Shown piece by piece: positions 23,991 to 32,934 of a DNA stretch of 40,453 nucleotides. Made by a program: the position numbers and the translations under genes. The stretch comes from Blastopirellula marina (GTDB lineage: Bacteria; Planctomycetota; Planctomycetia; Pirellulales; Thermoguttaceae): positions 1-40,453 of the forward strand of contig DYLS01000041.1 in the NCBI GenBank assembly GCA_020721965.1. Reading direction: 5' to 3'. How positions within the stretch are numbered: position 1 is the stretch's first letter; every line of letters starts with the position of its first letter. Under the pieces are notes generated by a model. That model did no database searches and had not been told where the DNA came from. It worked only from the letters and a program-made list of their open reading frames with translations.

Positions 23991-24518
23991 TCAGGAAGGC
24001 ACTCTCCCGGTTTGCAAGCAGAGGAGGGCAATCAGCGTTTTGGCGTCGCGAATGGTACCCGACTCCAATGCCGACATGGCCTCTTCTTGAGAAAGCGGCG
24101 CGAGTTCGATCTGTTCGTCCGCCTCGGGTCGTGCCGGGCCAGGCACCAGCTCGCGCGCCAGGAACAGCGTCATTCGCTCATCGCTGACCCCTGGCGACGG
24201 CAGAAAATCGAGCAGCTTTTGCAAGCGGTGGGCCGTGTAGCCCGTCTCTTCTTCCAGCTCTCGGAACGCCGTCTGCTCCGGTGATTCGCCGGGTGCTGCC
24301 GTGCCGGCGGGGATTTCGAGGAGCCATTCCTCGATGGCCGGGCGGCAGTTGCGAATCATGACGATTCGGCCGTCGGGCAGGATCGGTAGGATGCCCACCG
24401 CCCCAGGGTGCCGTATGACATATCGCGACGGGCCTCCGCTCTCGTCGAGGTACGTTTTGCGAGTCACATGGAACTTGGGCGTTCGTAGCAAGGCTTCTTC
24501 ACGGTAAAGACGAGACAT
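23991..24518 (-). CDS. Nudix hydrolase, ADP-ribose pyrophosphatase-like
   Basis: The 175-aa product contains a perfect Nudix box, G-x5-E-x7-REL-x-EE-x-GY, in GTAAPGESPEQTAFRELEEETGY-type sequence (residues ~75-97), which binds Mg2+ and cleaves nucleoside diphosphates linked to another moiety. The upstream WLLEIPAGT and the downstream FLPSPGVSDERMTLFLA (with P about 15 residues after the box) match the ADP-ribose pyrophosphatase/NudF group. The ATG at 24518 is chosen because GGAG precedes it by 9 bp. It is the first of two minus-strand genes; the Gfo/Idh gene follows after a 332-bp gap containing element D. Confidence 0.92.
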   Translation of the reverse strand: MSRLYREEALLRTPKFHVTRKTYLDESGGPSRYVIRHPGAVGILPILPDGRIVMIRNCRPAIEEWLLEIPAGTAAPGESPEQTAFRELEEETGYTAHRLQKLLDFLPSPGVSDERMTLFLARELVPGPARPEADEQIELAPLSQEEAMSALESGTIRDAKTLIALLCLQTGRVPS

Positions 24519-24965
24519 CGGCTGCATCTCCGGGTGCTGCGCGGGGTGATTCGCGACCATCTTACTTCGATAGGGTACACGCCAAGTGGGCCGGGGGGTA
24601 TGGGGGCGAAGCGAACACGCCCCGGTCCGCTATCGCGAAAACGGGGCGCCGCGAGGCACCGTAGCCCACAGTCTCGCACTGATTTTGGGAATCGTGCAAT
24701 CCGCTGATTCTCTAGAATCTTTCCATACGCTCCGATTGGCTGGTTTGCTTGCCAAGAAAGCATGACGTAGGCTTTCAAGAGAGCCGTAGTGTCGGGCAGT
24801 GCCAGCGCCGCTTTCGCAAAGCCACACGGCGGTTTGCTCCGCGGGCTGGGTTTTGGAACCTGCCGAGGGCTGGCCAAGGAGGGGGCGAGCGGGAGCAGGC
24901 GGTCGGATTTTGGCCCACACAAGTCATCACCGTAGCGGAGAAGCAAATTTCCCCAGAGTTTAATA

Positions 24966-25025
24966 TTGGCTCCGGGCAGACTGGCTTCAGGGAGACTAGC
25001 TTCAGGGAGATTGGCTCGCGCCAAG
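24966..25025. repeat. four tandem 15-nt units before the HD-GYP gene
   Basis: Units TTGGCTCCGGGCAGA, CTGGCTTCAGGGAGA, CTAGCTTCAGGGAGA and TTGGCTCGCGCCAAG follow directly, ending 31 bp before the start codon at 25057. The middle two differ at one base. They probably lie in the gene's leader. The rest of the gap 24519-24965 shows no supported gene. Confidence 0.75.
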
Positions 25026-25056
25026 CCTTGCGCCTACGTTTCGGGGAGTCCTCAGC

Positions 25057-26799
25057 ATGAACGCACCCTTTGAACCGCTCACAGACCTTTGCGATTTGGC
25101 GACCCAAACGACGGACTGGTCTTCCCAGTTGGAAGGCGCGAATGAGATCGCAGACAACGAAGTCTCGGCCGCACAGGGGGAAGCCGCTGGGGAAAAGGAA
25201 CATCCCACATTGCTGTTGCTGAAGCGGGTCTTTCACGCCCCCTTCGCGGTCTTGGATGCCGAGACCGCCGTATGTGTGGAGCGTCCGGCCGGTTTGCCCG
25301 CGATGGACTGGGACCTCTTTGCTGCCATGTCGCGACCTTTGGTTGGGCGGCGCAAGCCGGTCCTGATTGTGGAGGAGGATCCGCTGTGCGTCCTGGCCGT
25401 ACCGCTGACCGGCCGATGGCGGTCCTGCGTGGCCGCGACTCCCTTGCTGACACGGCGTGGCGAGCCGCGCGACAATTGGACACTCGCCGAGAGGGCGACT
25501 GGTTGCGGCGCCGCCGAACTTGCCGCTTGGGCCAACGAGCAACGGCCGTGGGATCCCGAATCGGCTCTTCGCGTGGCCGAATTGGTGATGGAGCACGCCT
25601 TTCACTTGCAGCGCTTGGCGGATGTGGAGCGAGAAACCGATGAGATGTCGTTTCACCTCTCTTCGGTGTATGAAGAGATCAGCCTCCTCCACCGATTGAC
25701 ACAAAATCTGCGGCTCTCCAAGAGCGATACGGAATTGGCGAAGTCCGCCCTGGATTGGCTCGCGGAGGTCGTTCAGGCGGAAGGATTGGGGCTTCTGTTC
25801 CTGCCCGTGGCGGATGCCGCGGACGACCCCGGAACCGTGGCACGGACCAAGCCGGAACTGCTCTCGGTCGGGTGTTTCCCGCTCTCGGCGGAAGAGGTCG
25901 CTCTCTGGGCCGAGAGGATGAGGTTGGCGGAACTGAATGGCCCGGTGGTTCGCAATCTCTCGCCCGAAGAGACGCCTCAATCCGATCATCCGGAGATCCG
26001 GAACTGGATCGGCGTGGCGGTTACCGAAGGCCAACACACCTTTGGATACTTTTTGGCCGTCAATCATGCCCGCGGATCGCAATTTGGCAGCGTCCAGGCC
26101 AACATGCTGCACTCCGTGGCCTCGATCCTCGGCATTCACAGCGGCAACATCGAGCTGTACCGGCAACAGGCGGAGTTGTTGGCCGGCGTCGTCCGGGCGC
26201 TCAGCTCGGCCATCGATGCCAAAGACCCCTACACGTGCGGCCACAGCGACCGCGTTGCCCGAATTGCCGTGCTGCTGGCGGAGGACCTGGGTTACTCGCC
26301 CGAGGCCTTGACGCGGGTATACTTGGCAGGCTTGCTGCACGATGTGGGCAAGATCGGCGTCAGCGATGCCATTCTGCAGAAGCCCGGAAAGCTGACCGAG
26401 CAGGAATTTGAACACATCAAGACGCATCCGACCACAGGTTTCCGGATTCTCTCCGGCCTGCGCAACCTCGAGGATGTGACGCGGGTGGTCCGCCACCATC
26501 ACGAATCGTGGGACGGTCGAGGATATCCGGACGGTCTTGCAGGCCAAGATATTCCCCCCGTCGCCCGAATCGTGGCCGTCGCCGATTCCTATGACGCCAT
26601 GGCCAGCACGCGGCCCTATCGGAGTCGCATGCCCCTGGAGAAGATCGAGGAGATTTTGAGGCACGGCGCCGGAAAACAATGGGATCCGGCGGTCATCGAC
26701 GCCTTCTTCCATGTCAAGGACAAGATCGTGAAGATTACGGATTCGGACGAGCTGAACAACGTTCAGTTGCCATTCTTGTCCCCGGTTGGTAAGACCTGA
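25057..26799 (+). CDS. GAF/HD-GYP cyclic-di-GMP phosphodiesterase
   Basis: The 580-aa cytoplasmic product ends in a full HD-GYP domain (~375-560): HSDRVARIA (396-404), the metal dyad in LLHDVGKIG (427-434), KPGKLTEQEFEHIKTHP, RHHHESWDGRGYPDGL (479-493, with the GYP motif) and ADSYDAM (509-515). HD-GYP enzymes hydrolyse c-di-GMP, and some cGAMP. Residues ~205-365 look like a GAF-type sensor (LLHRLTQNLRLSKSDTELAKSALDWL through the strand IGVAVTEGQHTFGYF). The N-terminal ~190 residues are less clear. It has no receiver or membrane helix, so the signal is probably a small internal ligand. Neighbours give no pathway link. Confidence 0.93.
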   Translation: MNAPFEPLTDLCDLATQTTDWSSQLEGANEIADNEVSAAQGEAAGEKEHPTLLLLKRVFHAPFAVLDAETAVCVERPAGLPAMDWDLFAAMSRPLVGRRKPVLIVEEDPLCVLAVPLTGRWRSCVAATPLLTRRGEPRDNWTLAERATGCGAAELAAWANEQRPWDPESALRVAELVMEHAFHLQRLADVERETDEMSFHLSSVYEEISLLHRLTQNLRLSKSDTELAKSALDWLAEVVQAEGLGLLFLPVADAADDPGTVARTKPELLSVGCFPLSAEEVALWAERMRLAELNGPVVRNLSPEETPQSDHPEIRNWIGVAVTEGQHTFGYFLAVNHARGSQFGSVQANMLHSVASILGIHSGNIELYRQQAELLAGVVRALSSAIDAKDPYTCGHSDRVARIAVLLAEDLGYSPEALTRVYLAGLLHDVGKIGVSDAILQKPGKLTEQEFEHIKTHPTTGFRILSGLRNLEDVTRVVRHHHESWDGRGYPDGLAGQDIPPVARIVAVADSYDAMASTRPYRSRMPLEKIEEILRHGAGKQWDPAVIDAFFHVKDKIVKITDSDELNNVQLPFLSPVGKT

Positions 26800-26891
26800 A
26801 GCTTTGGCCTGAACGCCGAGCTCGGATTCTGGGACGGCCACCATGTCTTGGCTCTGCGGCCTGCCGCGGGCGCTCGCCGCGTTACTGGGAT

Positions 26892-26940
26892 AATAGCCGC
26901 ATTGCGCAATCGCCGCATTGCGCTAATAGCCGCGTAGGGG
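26892..26940. repeat. three degenerate 16-17-nt units
   Basis: AATAGCCGCATTGCGC, AATCGCCGCATTGCGCT and AATAGCCGCGTAGGGG follow each other in the short gap between the convergent HD-GYP and oppB genes. GCATTGCGC is itself partly self-complementary with GCGCAAT, so the region could fold into a small hairpin for both 3' ends. Confidence 0.6.
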
Positions 26941-26957
26941 GAAACGTGCAGCCGCAA

Positions 26958-27875
26958 TCAGCGGAGTTTCACGCGGGGATCGAGCAGCACGTAGGCGGCA
27001 TCCACGAGCACGTTCGCGCCGTAAAGTAGCAGCGTGAACAGCAAGACCAGCCCCATCGCGAGCGTGTAATCCCGCTGGATCGCGGCCTCCACGAAGTGAA
27101 CCCCCAGCCCGGGGATGGCGAAAATCTTCTCGACGACGGGGGACCCGGTGACGATTCCCGCCACGGCAGGCCCCAAGAACGAGACGACCGGCGTCAGCGC
27201 CGTACGAAGGGCGTGGCGGAAGATGACGGCAATTGCGGAAAGGCCTTTGGCGCGGGCCGTGCGGATGTAGTCTTGCCGCAGCACGTCCAGCATACCGGTC
27301 CGCGTCAATCGGGCGATATATGCCGCGTAGGGTGCCCCCAGGCATACCGCGGGCAAGACCAGGTGGCTCGGCGTGCCCCAACCCGCCGCGGGAAACCATG
27401 GCAGCAGAAAAACAAACAAGATGATGGCGAAGCCGGCGATCACAAAATTGGGGAGTGCGATGCCCAATGTGGCAGCGGTCATCAGGACGCGATCCGCCAG
27501 GCCGTTGCGCCGCACCGCAGAAACGACGCCCGTGGGAATCCCAACCGCCAGGGCGAAGAGCATCGCCGCGCCACCGAGGGCGGCGGAGACGGGCAAACCT
27601 TGCGCGATGATCTGGTTGACCGTGAAATCCGCCATCCGGTAACTATACCCCAAATCGAAACGGAGGACGTTGCCCAACTCGCGGACGTACTGCTTCCAGA
27701 ACGGGTCATCCAGGTGATAGCGTGCGGCCAGATTCCGTTCGATCTGCGGGTCCAGCCGTCGCTCGCGGTCTAGCGGTCCGCCCGGCACGGCACGCATCAG
27801 ACAAAAGCTCACCGTGAACACCGCCCAAAGCGTGATCAACAGCCAGATCGTTCGCGAGACGATGAATCGGAACAT
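26958..27875 (-). CDS. oppB: oligopeptide-type ABC transporter permease
   Basis: The 305-aa product matches the DppB/OppB inner-membrane permeases: first helix FRFIVSRTIWLLITLWAVFTVSF, the N-terminal segment PGGPLDRER, LDDPFWKQYVRELGNVLRFDLG YS, the EAA loop DYIRTARAKGLS and VV.FLGPAVAGIVTGS.VVE.IFAIPG near the end, with six helices. The ATG at 27875 gives the canonical N-terminus. It lies 93 bp after oppA on the same strand. The usual oppC permease and oppD/oppF ATPases do not follow; the next gene is convergent. The transporter must be completed from elsewhere. Confidence 0.92.
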   Translation of the reverse strand: MFRFIVSRTIWLLITLWAVFTVSFCLMRAVPGGPLDRERRLDPQIERNLAARYHLDDPFWKQYVRELGNVLRFDLGYSYRMADFTVNQIIAQGLPVSAALGGAAMLFALAVGIPTGVVSAVRRNGLADRVLMTAATLGIALPNFVIAGFAIILFVFLLPWFPAAGWGTPSHLVLPAVCLGAPYAAYIARLTRTGMLDVLRQDYIRTARAKGLSAIAVIFRHALRTALTPVVSFLGPAVAGIVTGSPVVEKIFAIPGLGVHFVEAAIQRDYTLAMGLVLLFTLLLYGANVLVDAAYVLLDPRVKLR

Positions 27876-27968
27876 GTTCGCTTTGCGTTGTGCTACGTTA
27901 TCAAGGCCAACATCATACAACGGATGGCGACCTCCCTGGCGGGGTGCCTTGCAGCCATCAATTCGGCA

Positions 27969-29873
27969 TCATTCTCCCGTTCCCAGCGAGGGATGGTCGG
28001 CGATCCTGAGGTCTTTCAAAGGGTGAATATCCAGAATATTGGGGTAAAAGCCCTGAACACGAGGGGAAACCATATTTCGCGTGACGGGCCAATATATGGG
28101 GATCAGCGGCATCTCGCGGAGTAAGATTTCCTCGGCTCGGCGGAACAGCCGCATGCGCTGCTCCGGTCGCGGTTCCACCTGGGCTGCCGCCACGAGGGAG
28201 TCGTACTCCGGGTGACTCCATCCGCCGTGATTGTTCGGATTGTCCGTCGTGAACATTTCCAGGAACGTGTTCGGATCGAGATAGTCCGCGATCCAGCCGG
28301 CACGGGCGATCCAAAACTCGCCCTCCCGCCGCGACGCGAGATATCTTGCCCAATCCTGATTGTTGAGCCGCACGTCCAGACCTAGCGTGCGGCTCCATTG
28401 GGATTGCAGCAGTTCGGCAATGGCCTGGTGGGATTCGTGCGTGTTGTAGAGCAGCTCCATGCGGGGCATTCCTCGGCCGCCGGGATAGCCGGCTTCAGAC
28501 AGCAACGCCGCCGCCCGCTGAGGGTCATACCGCTCGCAGTGCGGGGGCTGGTAGGCGACATACTTGGCAATGTCTGCGGGAACAAGGCTCTCGGCGGGGA
28601 TTTGTCCCGAACGCAGGACCCGGGATACGATCTCCTGTTTATTCACGGCCATGGCGATGGCACGGCGGACCTGCGACTTGTTTAGCGGTTCTCGCCGCGT
28701 GTTGAAGATGTAGTATTCGCTAGCCAAATAAGGGGCGGGCAGGAAATCCCTTCTCCTCGATCTCAGCAAGTCGGGAACGATCTCGTTGGGCACCGTAGGA
28801 ATCCAGTCGGATGAACCCGTCAGGTAGAGGTTCAGTCCCGTGACGGCCGATTCCACGGCCAGCACGTCCACGCTGTTCAAAAGGACGTCCGCGCGGTCCC
28901 AGTAATAGGGGTTCTTTTCCAGCCGAATGCGGTCCCGGATGCGCCGATACTTCAAGACGAATGGCCCGTTGCAGACGATGTTTTCGGGTTTCGTCCAAGC
29001 CGGATAACCGTATCGTTCCACGCAGTGCCGGGGAACCGGGCACATCGGGAAAAAGCCGACGATCTCCAGAAAGTAGGGCACGGGGTGCTTCAGCGTGATC
29101 TGCAAGGTCCGCTCATCGATGGCCTGGATGCCCACCCGGTGAAAGTCGAACAGCAGCCAGGCGTAGTCTTCCGCGGTTGGGTCGCGCGGCACGGCCGTGG
29201 CACGCTGAAAGCGTCGTGGCTTGCCGCCGATGTCCACGACGTAAACCGGCTCGGCGGTGGGCGGGCCACTCCCCTCCGCGCGGCCTGGGCCGGTAGATGA
29301 CGCTGCCGCTTCTGGTGCCTCGATGGCCAGCAGTCGTCCGTAAAGCATCTTGCCTCGGGCAAAGGGGGGATCGCTAGGCTCGCGCTCGCGAAGCTCGATT
29401 TCCACGGGGTCTCCCACTGCCACCCGACCTCCCGTGTATTCTTCGGCGTGGGTTATGTACCACAACTCGTAGGCGTATTCGGCAGCCGTCTCAGGATGCA
29501 GTAGCCGCTGGAACGACCAGCGAAAATCCTCGGCGGTGACCGGCCGCCCATCCGACCAGCGGGCATCCTTGCGTAGGAAAAAGGTGTAGGTTTTCCCATC
29601 GGGCGAGATTTCCCAGCGTTCGGCGACACCGGGCATGGGCGCCAAGGTTCGTGGGTGGTAGGTGGTCAAGCCCTCAAAGATGGCCCAGATCACGCGGCCT
29701 TCCGGTTGGCCAGAGACCAGGGCCGGGTCGACCGTCTTGATCTCCGTGCCATTGCAGAAGGTGAAGTCGGCTTTTTCTGGTCGAACCAAGGCCAAAGCCG
29801 CCGCCAGGCCAAAGACGCTCAAGAGGAGGATGGCCCCCACGAGAATTCGGTACACGGTGGCAGCCCTGGTCAT
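27969..29873 (-). CDS. oppA: peptide ABC transporter substrate-binding protein
   Basis: The 634-aa product is an SBP_bac_5 (OppA/DppA) protein: TEIKTVDPALVSGQPEGRV, LAPMPGVAERWEISPDGKTYTF, DARWSDGRPVTAEDF, CNGPFVLKY and PLNKSQVRRAIAMAVNKQEIV are the family landmarks. The N-terminus has one hydrophobic helix (8-31) without a lipobox Cys, so it is likely anchored by an uncleaved helix. About 100 residues between EEYTGG and TLQITLKHP form an insertion relative to E. coli OppA, containing a Pro/Ala/Glu-rich stretch. The start at 29873 places this helix first; the upstream open frame adds 38 Arg-rich residues. It precedes oppB. Confidence 0.92.
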   Translation of the reverse strand: MTRAATVYRILVGAILLLSVFGLAAALALVRPEKADFTFCNGTEIKTVDPALVSGQPEGRVIWAIFEGLTTYHPRTLAPMPGVAERWEISPDGKTYTFFLRKDARWSDGRPVTAEDFRWSFQRLLHPETAAEYAYELWYITHAEEYTGGRVAVGDPVEIELREREPSDPPFARGKMLYGRLLAIEAPEAAASSTGPGRAEGSGPPTAEPVYVVDIGGKPRRFQRATAVPRDPTAEDYAWLLFDFHRVGIQAIDERTLQITLKHPVPYFLEIVGFFPMCPVPRHCVERYGYPAWTKPENIVCNGPFVLKYRRIRDRIRLEKNPYYWDRADVLLNSVDVLAVESAVTGLNLYLTGSSDWIPTVPNEIVPDLLRSRRRDFLPAPYLASEYYIFNTRREPLNKSQVRRAIAMAVNKQEIVSRVLRSGQIPAESLVPADIAKYVAYQPPHCERYDPQRAAALLSEAGYPGGRGMPRMELLYNTHESHQAIAELLQSQWSRTLGLDVRLNNQDWARYLASRREGEFWIARAGWIADYLDPNTFLEMFTTDNPNNHGGWSHPEYDSLVAAAQVEPRPEQRMRLFRRAEEILLREMPLIPIYWPVTRNMVSPRVQGFYPNILDIHPLKDLRIADHPSLGTGE

Positions 29874-30006
29874 GGCGACACGTCCCGACGAAAACCGGCG
29901 ACAGCACCCGGGCAATGCGCGGCCCGGGAGATCGCCCAAGTTTCGGTGCCAGCGATCCGACGAAAACGGCCGCCGGCATGCAGACATTGCGAGGGATACA
30001 GTTTAT

Positions 30007-30055
30007 GCATCGAACATTCATGATAGTCACGCATCGAGCACCCATGATAGCAAAC
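30007..30055. repeat. 24-nt tandem duplication upstream of oppA
   Basis: GCATCGAACATTCATGATAG-TCAC at 30007-30030 is followed by a diverged copy GCATCGAGCACCCATGATAG-CAAAC at 30031-30055. It lies ~135 bp upstream of the oppA start codon, in the divergent gap with the APC permease gene. Confidence 0.65.
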
Positions 30056-30250
30056 GATGCCATGTTGGGAAAACCGCGGATTGGCGGACATTGCGCCGCC
30101 GGGGATCGCCCAGTCGTGGCCAAGCCTGCTCGAAGGGCGCTGTCCCGGGACGTGGAAACCCGCTTGGCAATCGGCTATTCTGAGACGTTGCCGCCTCGCG
30201 AGGTGTTTTCGTTTGCATGGCCACGGCACGAGTAGCGAGATCAACCCGCC

Positions 30251-30429
30251 GTTCCTGTTTAGGGAGGCATTTTTGTTCTGTTTGAGGAGGAATTCGTGCT
30301 CGCGGGGCATTCGTGTTCGGGAACATTTATATTCGGGGGGCATTCGTATTCGGGGGGCATCCGTGTTTGGTAGGCGTTGCTGTTCAGGTAGGCGTTGCTG
30401 TTCGGGGCGTGTTCCTGTTCGGGGAGGAG
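30251..30429. repeat. about ten tandem 17-18-nt units before the APC permease gene
   Basis: The region is made of degenerate units of the type ATTCGTGTTCGGGGGGC: for example ATTCGTATTCGGGGGGC, ATCCGTGTTTGGTAGGC, GTTGCTGTTCAGGTAGGC and GTTCCTGTTCGGGGAGG, about ten in a row with unit lengths of 16-22. It ends ~95 bp before the permease ATG. Apart from this and the 24-nt duplication, the 650-bp divergent gap 29874-30523 shows no supported gene. Confidence 0.75.
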
Positions 30430-30523
30430 GGGCTTCCTACGGGGAAGGGGCGGCCAGGCTCACGGTAGGGTTGCACGGCACCGCTTTCGGTAACGAGAAG
30501 CAGGAGATTCTAGGGGAGTCGCA

Positions 30524-32014
30524 ATGGCTCGACCTTTTGACAAGACGGCGTCGGGCGAAATGAGGGCCGCGGAGCCGTGGAGTCCATCCGTGGCCTCGCC
30601 GTCGGCCGTGGCATCTCCTTCGGGGCGGCCTACCAGGCAATTGACGCTCTTCGATTCCGTCTGCATCATTGTGGGGATTATTATTGGGGCTGGAATCTAT
30701 CGCACCACACCGGACATTGCCGCTTGTGTGCCTTCTACGACCGCATTGGTTGCCGTATGGTTGCTGGGCGGAGGGTTGTCCTTGCTAGGCGGGCTTTGCT
30801 ATGCCGAATTGGCGACTGCCTATCCCCATGCCGGCGGAGACTATGTGTTTCTGACCCGGGCCTACGGGCGCCGCATGGGCTTCCTCTTCGCGTGGTCGGA
30901 ACTGTGGATCGTTCGGCCTGGCTCCATCGGGATGATGGCCTTCATCTTTGCACAGTATGCCTGCGAGCTACTGCCGGGTTTCGAGCAACATTCACGAACC
31001 GCGCAAATGCTGCTGGCCGGTGCCGCCGTGGCCGTCCTGACATGGATTAACGTGCTGGGAATCCGCGAGGGAAAATGGACGCAGAATCTGCTGACGACAC
31101 TCAAAGTGCTCAGCCTGCTATTGATCTTTTGCATCGGCATGGTTTGGGTGCCGGCCGTGGCTGGTATCCCCCGGGGGGTGGACGAGACGCCTGCCTCGCC
31201 GCTCAGCTCCAATTTCCGACTGGCTATGATCCTGGTCTTGTTCACCTACGGCGGTTGGAACGAAATGGCCTATGTGGCCGCCGAGGTGAAAAACCCCAAT
31301 CGGAATATTCTCCGCGCCCTGATCTTTGGGACGCTGGCCGTCACCGCGATCTACGTGTTGGTGACGCTGGCGTTCGTACAAGGCCTGGGTTTTCCTGGTG
31401 TTCGCCAGTCGCAGGCCGTGGCCAGCGATCTCATGCGGATCCCCTTCGGAGACTGGGGCGGCAGAGCCATCGCCTTGGTCATTTGCGTATCCGTGCTGGG
31501 GTCCATGAACGGGCAGGTTTTGACCGGGGCCAGGGTCTATTACGCGATGGGCAGGGATCATCCCCTCCTCAAAGGATTGGCAGTGTGGCACCCGGAACGC
31601 GGCACTCCCATCCGCTCGTTATGGATTCAGGCCGCCATCTCCCTAGGTCTGATTACCGCTTTGGGCTGGTACGAAAGCGGCTTCGTGAACCTGCTCAATT
31701 TCACAACTCCGATCTTTTGGACGTTCTTCGGGCTGGTGGGCCTCTCGCTGTTCGTGTTGCGGATTCGGGAGCCGCACCGCGAGCGGCCGTACAAGGTCCA
31801 CGGGTTTCCGATCGTTCCGCTGATCTTCTGCGCGTCTTGCGGATTTATGATCTATTCCAGCGTTTCCTATGCCGTGGAGCATTGCACGTTCGAGGCCGTC
31901 TGGGCGATCGGCGTGTTGGCAATCGGATTCGCCGTGAGTCTGCTCTTGCCTTCGTGTTATTCGGCCCCATCGGGCCAGGAAAGGCTGTTCGAGGAGAAGG
32001 ATCGATGCGGGTGA
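30524..32014 (+). CDS. APC-family amino acid permease
   Basis: The 496-aa product has about twelve membrane helices with the amino acid-polyamine-cation superfamily motifs: helix 1 DSVCIIVGIIIGAGIYRTT (the unwound GAGI ligand site), AELATAYPHAGGDYVFL in helix 3, helix 6 VLFTYGGWNEMAYVAAEVKNP and the GSMNGQVLTGARVYYAMGRD segment. It probably imports or exchanges an amino acid across the inner membrane; the substrate is not predictable. A ~38-residue Ser/Pro/Ala-rich cytoplasmic N-terminus precedes helix 1. GGGGAG lies ~8 bp before the ATG. Its stop overlaps the start of the MBL-fold gene by 10 bp, so the two are co-translated. Confidence 0.93.
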   Translation: MARPFDKTASGEMRAAEPWSPSVASPSAVASPSGRPTRQLTLFDSVCIIVGIIIGAGIYRTTPDIAACVPSTTALVAVWLLGGGLSLLGGLCYAELATAYPHAGGDYVFLTRAYGRRMGFLFAWSELWIVRPGSIGMMAFIFAQYACELLPGFEQHSRTAQMLLAGAAVAVLTWINVLGIREGKWTQNLLTTLKVLSLLLIFCIGMVWVPAVAGIPRGVDETPASPLSSNFRLAMILVLFTYGGWNEMAYVAAEVKNPNRNILRALIFGTLAVTAIYVLVTLAFVQGLGFPGVRQSQAVASDLMRIPFGDWGGRAIALVICVSVLGSMNGQVLTGARVYYAMGRDHPLLKGLAVWHPERGTPIRSLWIQAAISLGLITALGWYESGFVNLLNFTTPIFWTFFGLVGLSLFVLRIREPHRERPYKVHGFPIVPLIFCASCGFMIYSSVSYAVEHCTFEAVWAIGVLAIGFAVSLLLPSCYSAPSGQERLFEEKDRCG

Positions 32015-32760
32015 TCATCTTGGGAAGCGGCGGGTACCATCCGAACAATGAGCGGCACACGCTGTGCCTCGTCCTTCCGGAAGCGGGGCTGATTCTGGAT
32101 GCGGGAACCGCCTTTTTCCGTCTGGCCGACTATCTGGACCAGCGTCGCTGGGACGTGTTCCTGACACATACGCACCTCGATCACATTATCGGATTGACCT
32201 ACTACTGGAGCTTGACGCGGCAGACCAAGCTGGGCGAGATGGTGGTGCATGGATTGGAGGAAAAGCTGGAGGCCGTGCGCACGCACCTCTTCGCCGACCC
32301 GCTGTTTCCCAAGATGCCACCGTATCGATTCGAGCCGCTGGACGGCCACCCCCGGTTCCTGTTGGAACGGACCGGCTGGCCGAGCACGGAGATTCGCTAT
32401 TTCCCCCTGGATCACCCGGGCGGCTCGATCGGCTATCGATTCGATTGGTCGGACCGGTCGTTGGCATACGTCACGGATACCACGGCGCGAGCGGCGGCAA
32501 GCTATCTGCCGCACATTCGTGGGGTGGACCTCTTGCTTCACGAGTGCCATTTCCCGACTGGCTGTGAGGATCTTGCCGCGAAGACGGGACACGTGACTCG
32601 TGCCCAGGTGGAACGGGTGGCTTCCGAAGCGGGCGCCAAACGGCTGGTCTTGCTGCACCGGAATCCGATTGAAGACGACCGCTCCTCGCAGACGAGCGAT
32701 GCGGCTGGCACGGACTCGCCCAGCCTGGTCGCTCACGACGGTTTGGTGGTGGAGTTTTAA
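32005..32760 (+). CDS. metallo-beta-lactamase fold hydrolase (RNase Z-like branch)
   Basis: The 251-aa product is a single MBL-fold domain: RVIILGSGGYHPNNERHTLC, LILDAGTAFFRL, the metal motif THTHLDH (54-60), His 137 in FPLDHPGGSIGYRF, Asp 158 in YVTDTT and His 218 in LLHRNP. HECHF (179-183) and the GHVTRAQVERVASEAG stretch match RNase Z/cAMP phosphodiesterase-like members, but the RNase Z exosite arm is absent, so the substrate is unknown. GAGGAGAAGG upstream is a strong Shine-Dalgarno and the ATG lies inside the end of the permease gene, giving an operon of two. Confidence 0.9.
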   Translation: MRVIILGSGGYHPNNERHTLCLVLPEAGLILDAGTAFFRLADYLDQRRWDVFLTHTHLDHIIGLTYYWSLTRQTKLGEMVVHGLEEKLEAVRTHLFADPLFPKMPPYRFEPLDGHPRFLLERTGWPSTEIRYFPLDHPGGSIGYRFDWSDRSLAYVTDTTARAAASYLPHIRGVDLLLHECHFPTGCEDLAAKTGHVTRAQVERVASEAGAKRLVLLHRNPIEDDRSSQTSDAAGTDSPSLVAHDGLVVEF

Positions 32761-32905
32761 CGCCGCTTGGTGTAGGGGGCAGGGCACAAACCCCAGCCAG
32801 GGGCATGGGCTTGAGGCGAAGGTCGCCCTCTCTCGGAATCCTGTCGAGTACTCGTGGCGATCCGGCATCCATCGTTGGCTAACGCGCCACAGTTCGAAAA
32901 AATGC

Positions 32906-32934
32906 TTGTAATGACGAAAACGATGCCGTAGAAT
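32906..32934 (+). promoter_or_regulatory. candidate sigma70 promoter for the acetyltransferase-like gene
   Basis: TTGTAA (32906-32911) and TAGAAT (32929-32934) are separated by 17 bp, matching 4/6 and 5/6 consensus positions in a locally AT-richer stretch. The predicted start near 32941 would leave a ~278-nt leader. The gap 32761-33218 otherwise holds nothing supported. Confidence 0.45.

Noticed and set aside
31075-32004. Upstream extension of the MBL-fold frame inside the APC permease gene
   Set aside because: It is a shadow of the permease coding sequence; a strong Shine-Dalgarno marks the ATG at 32005.
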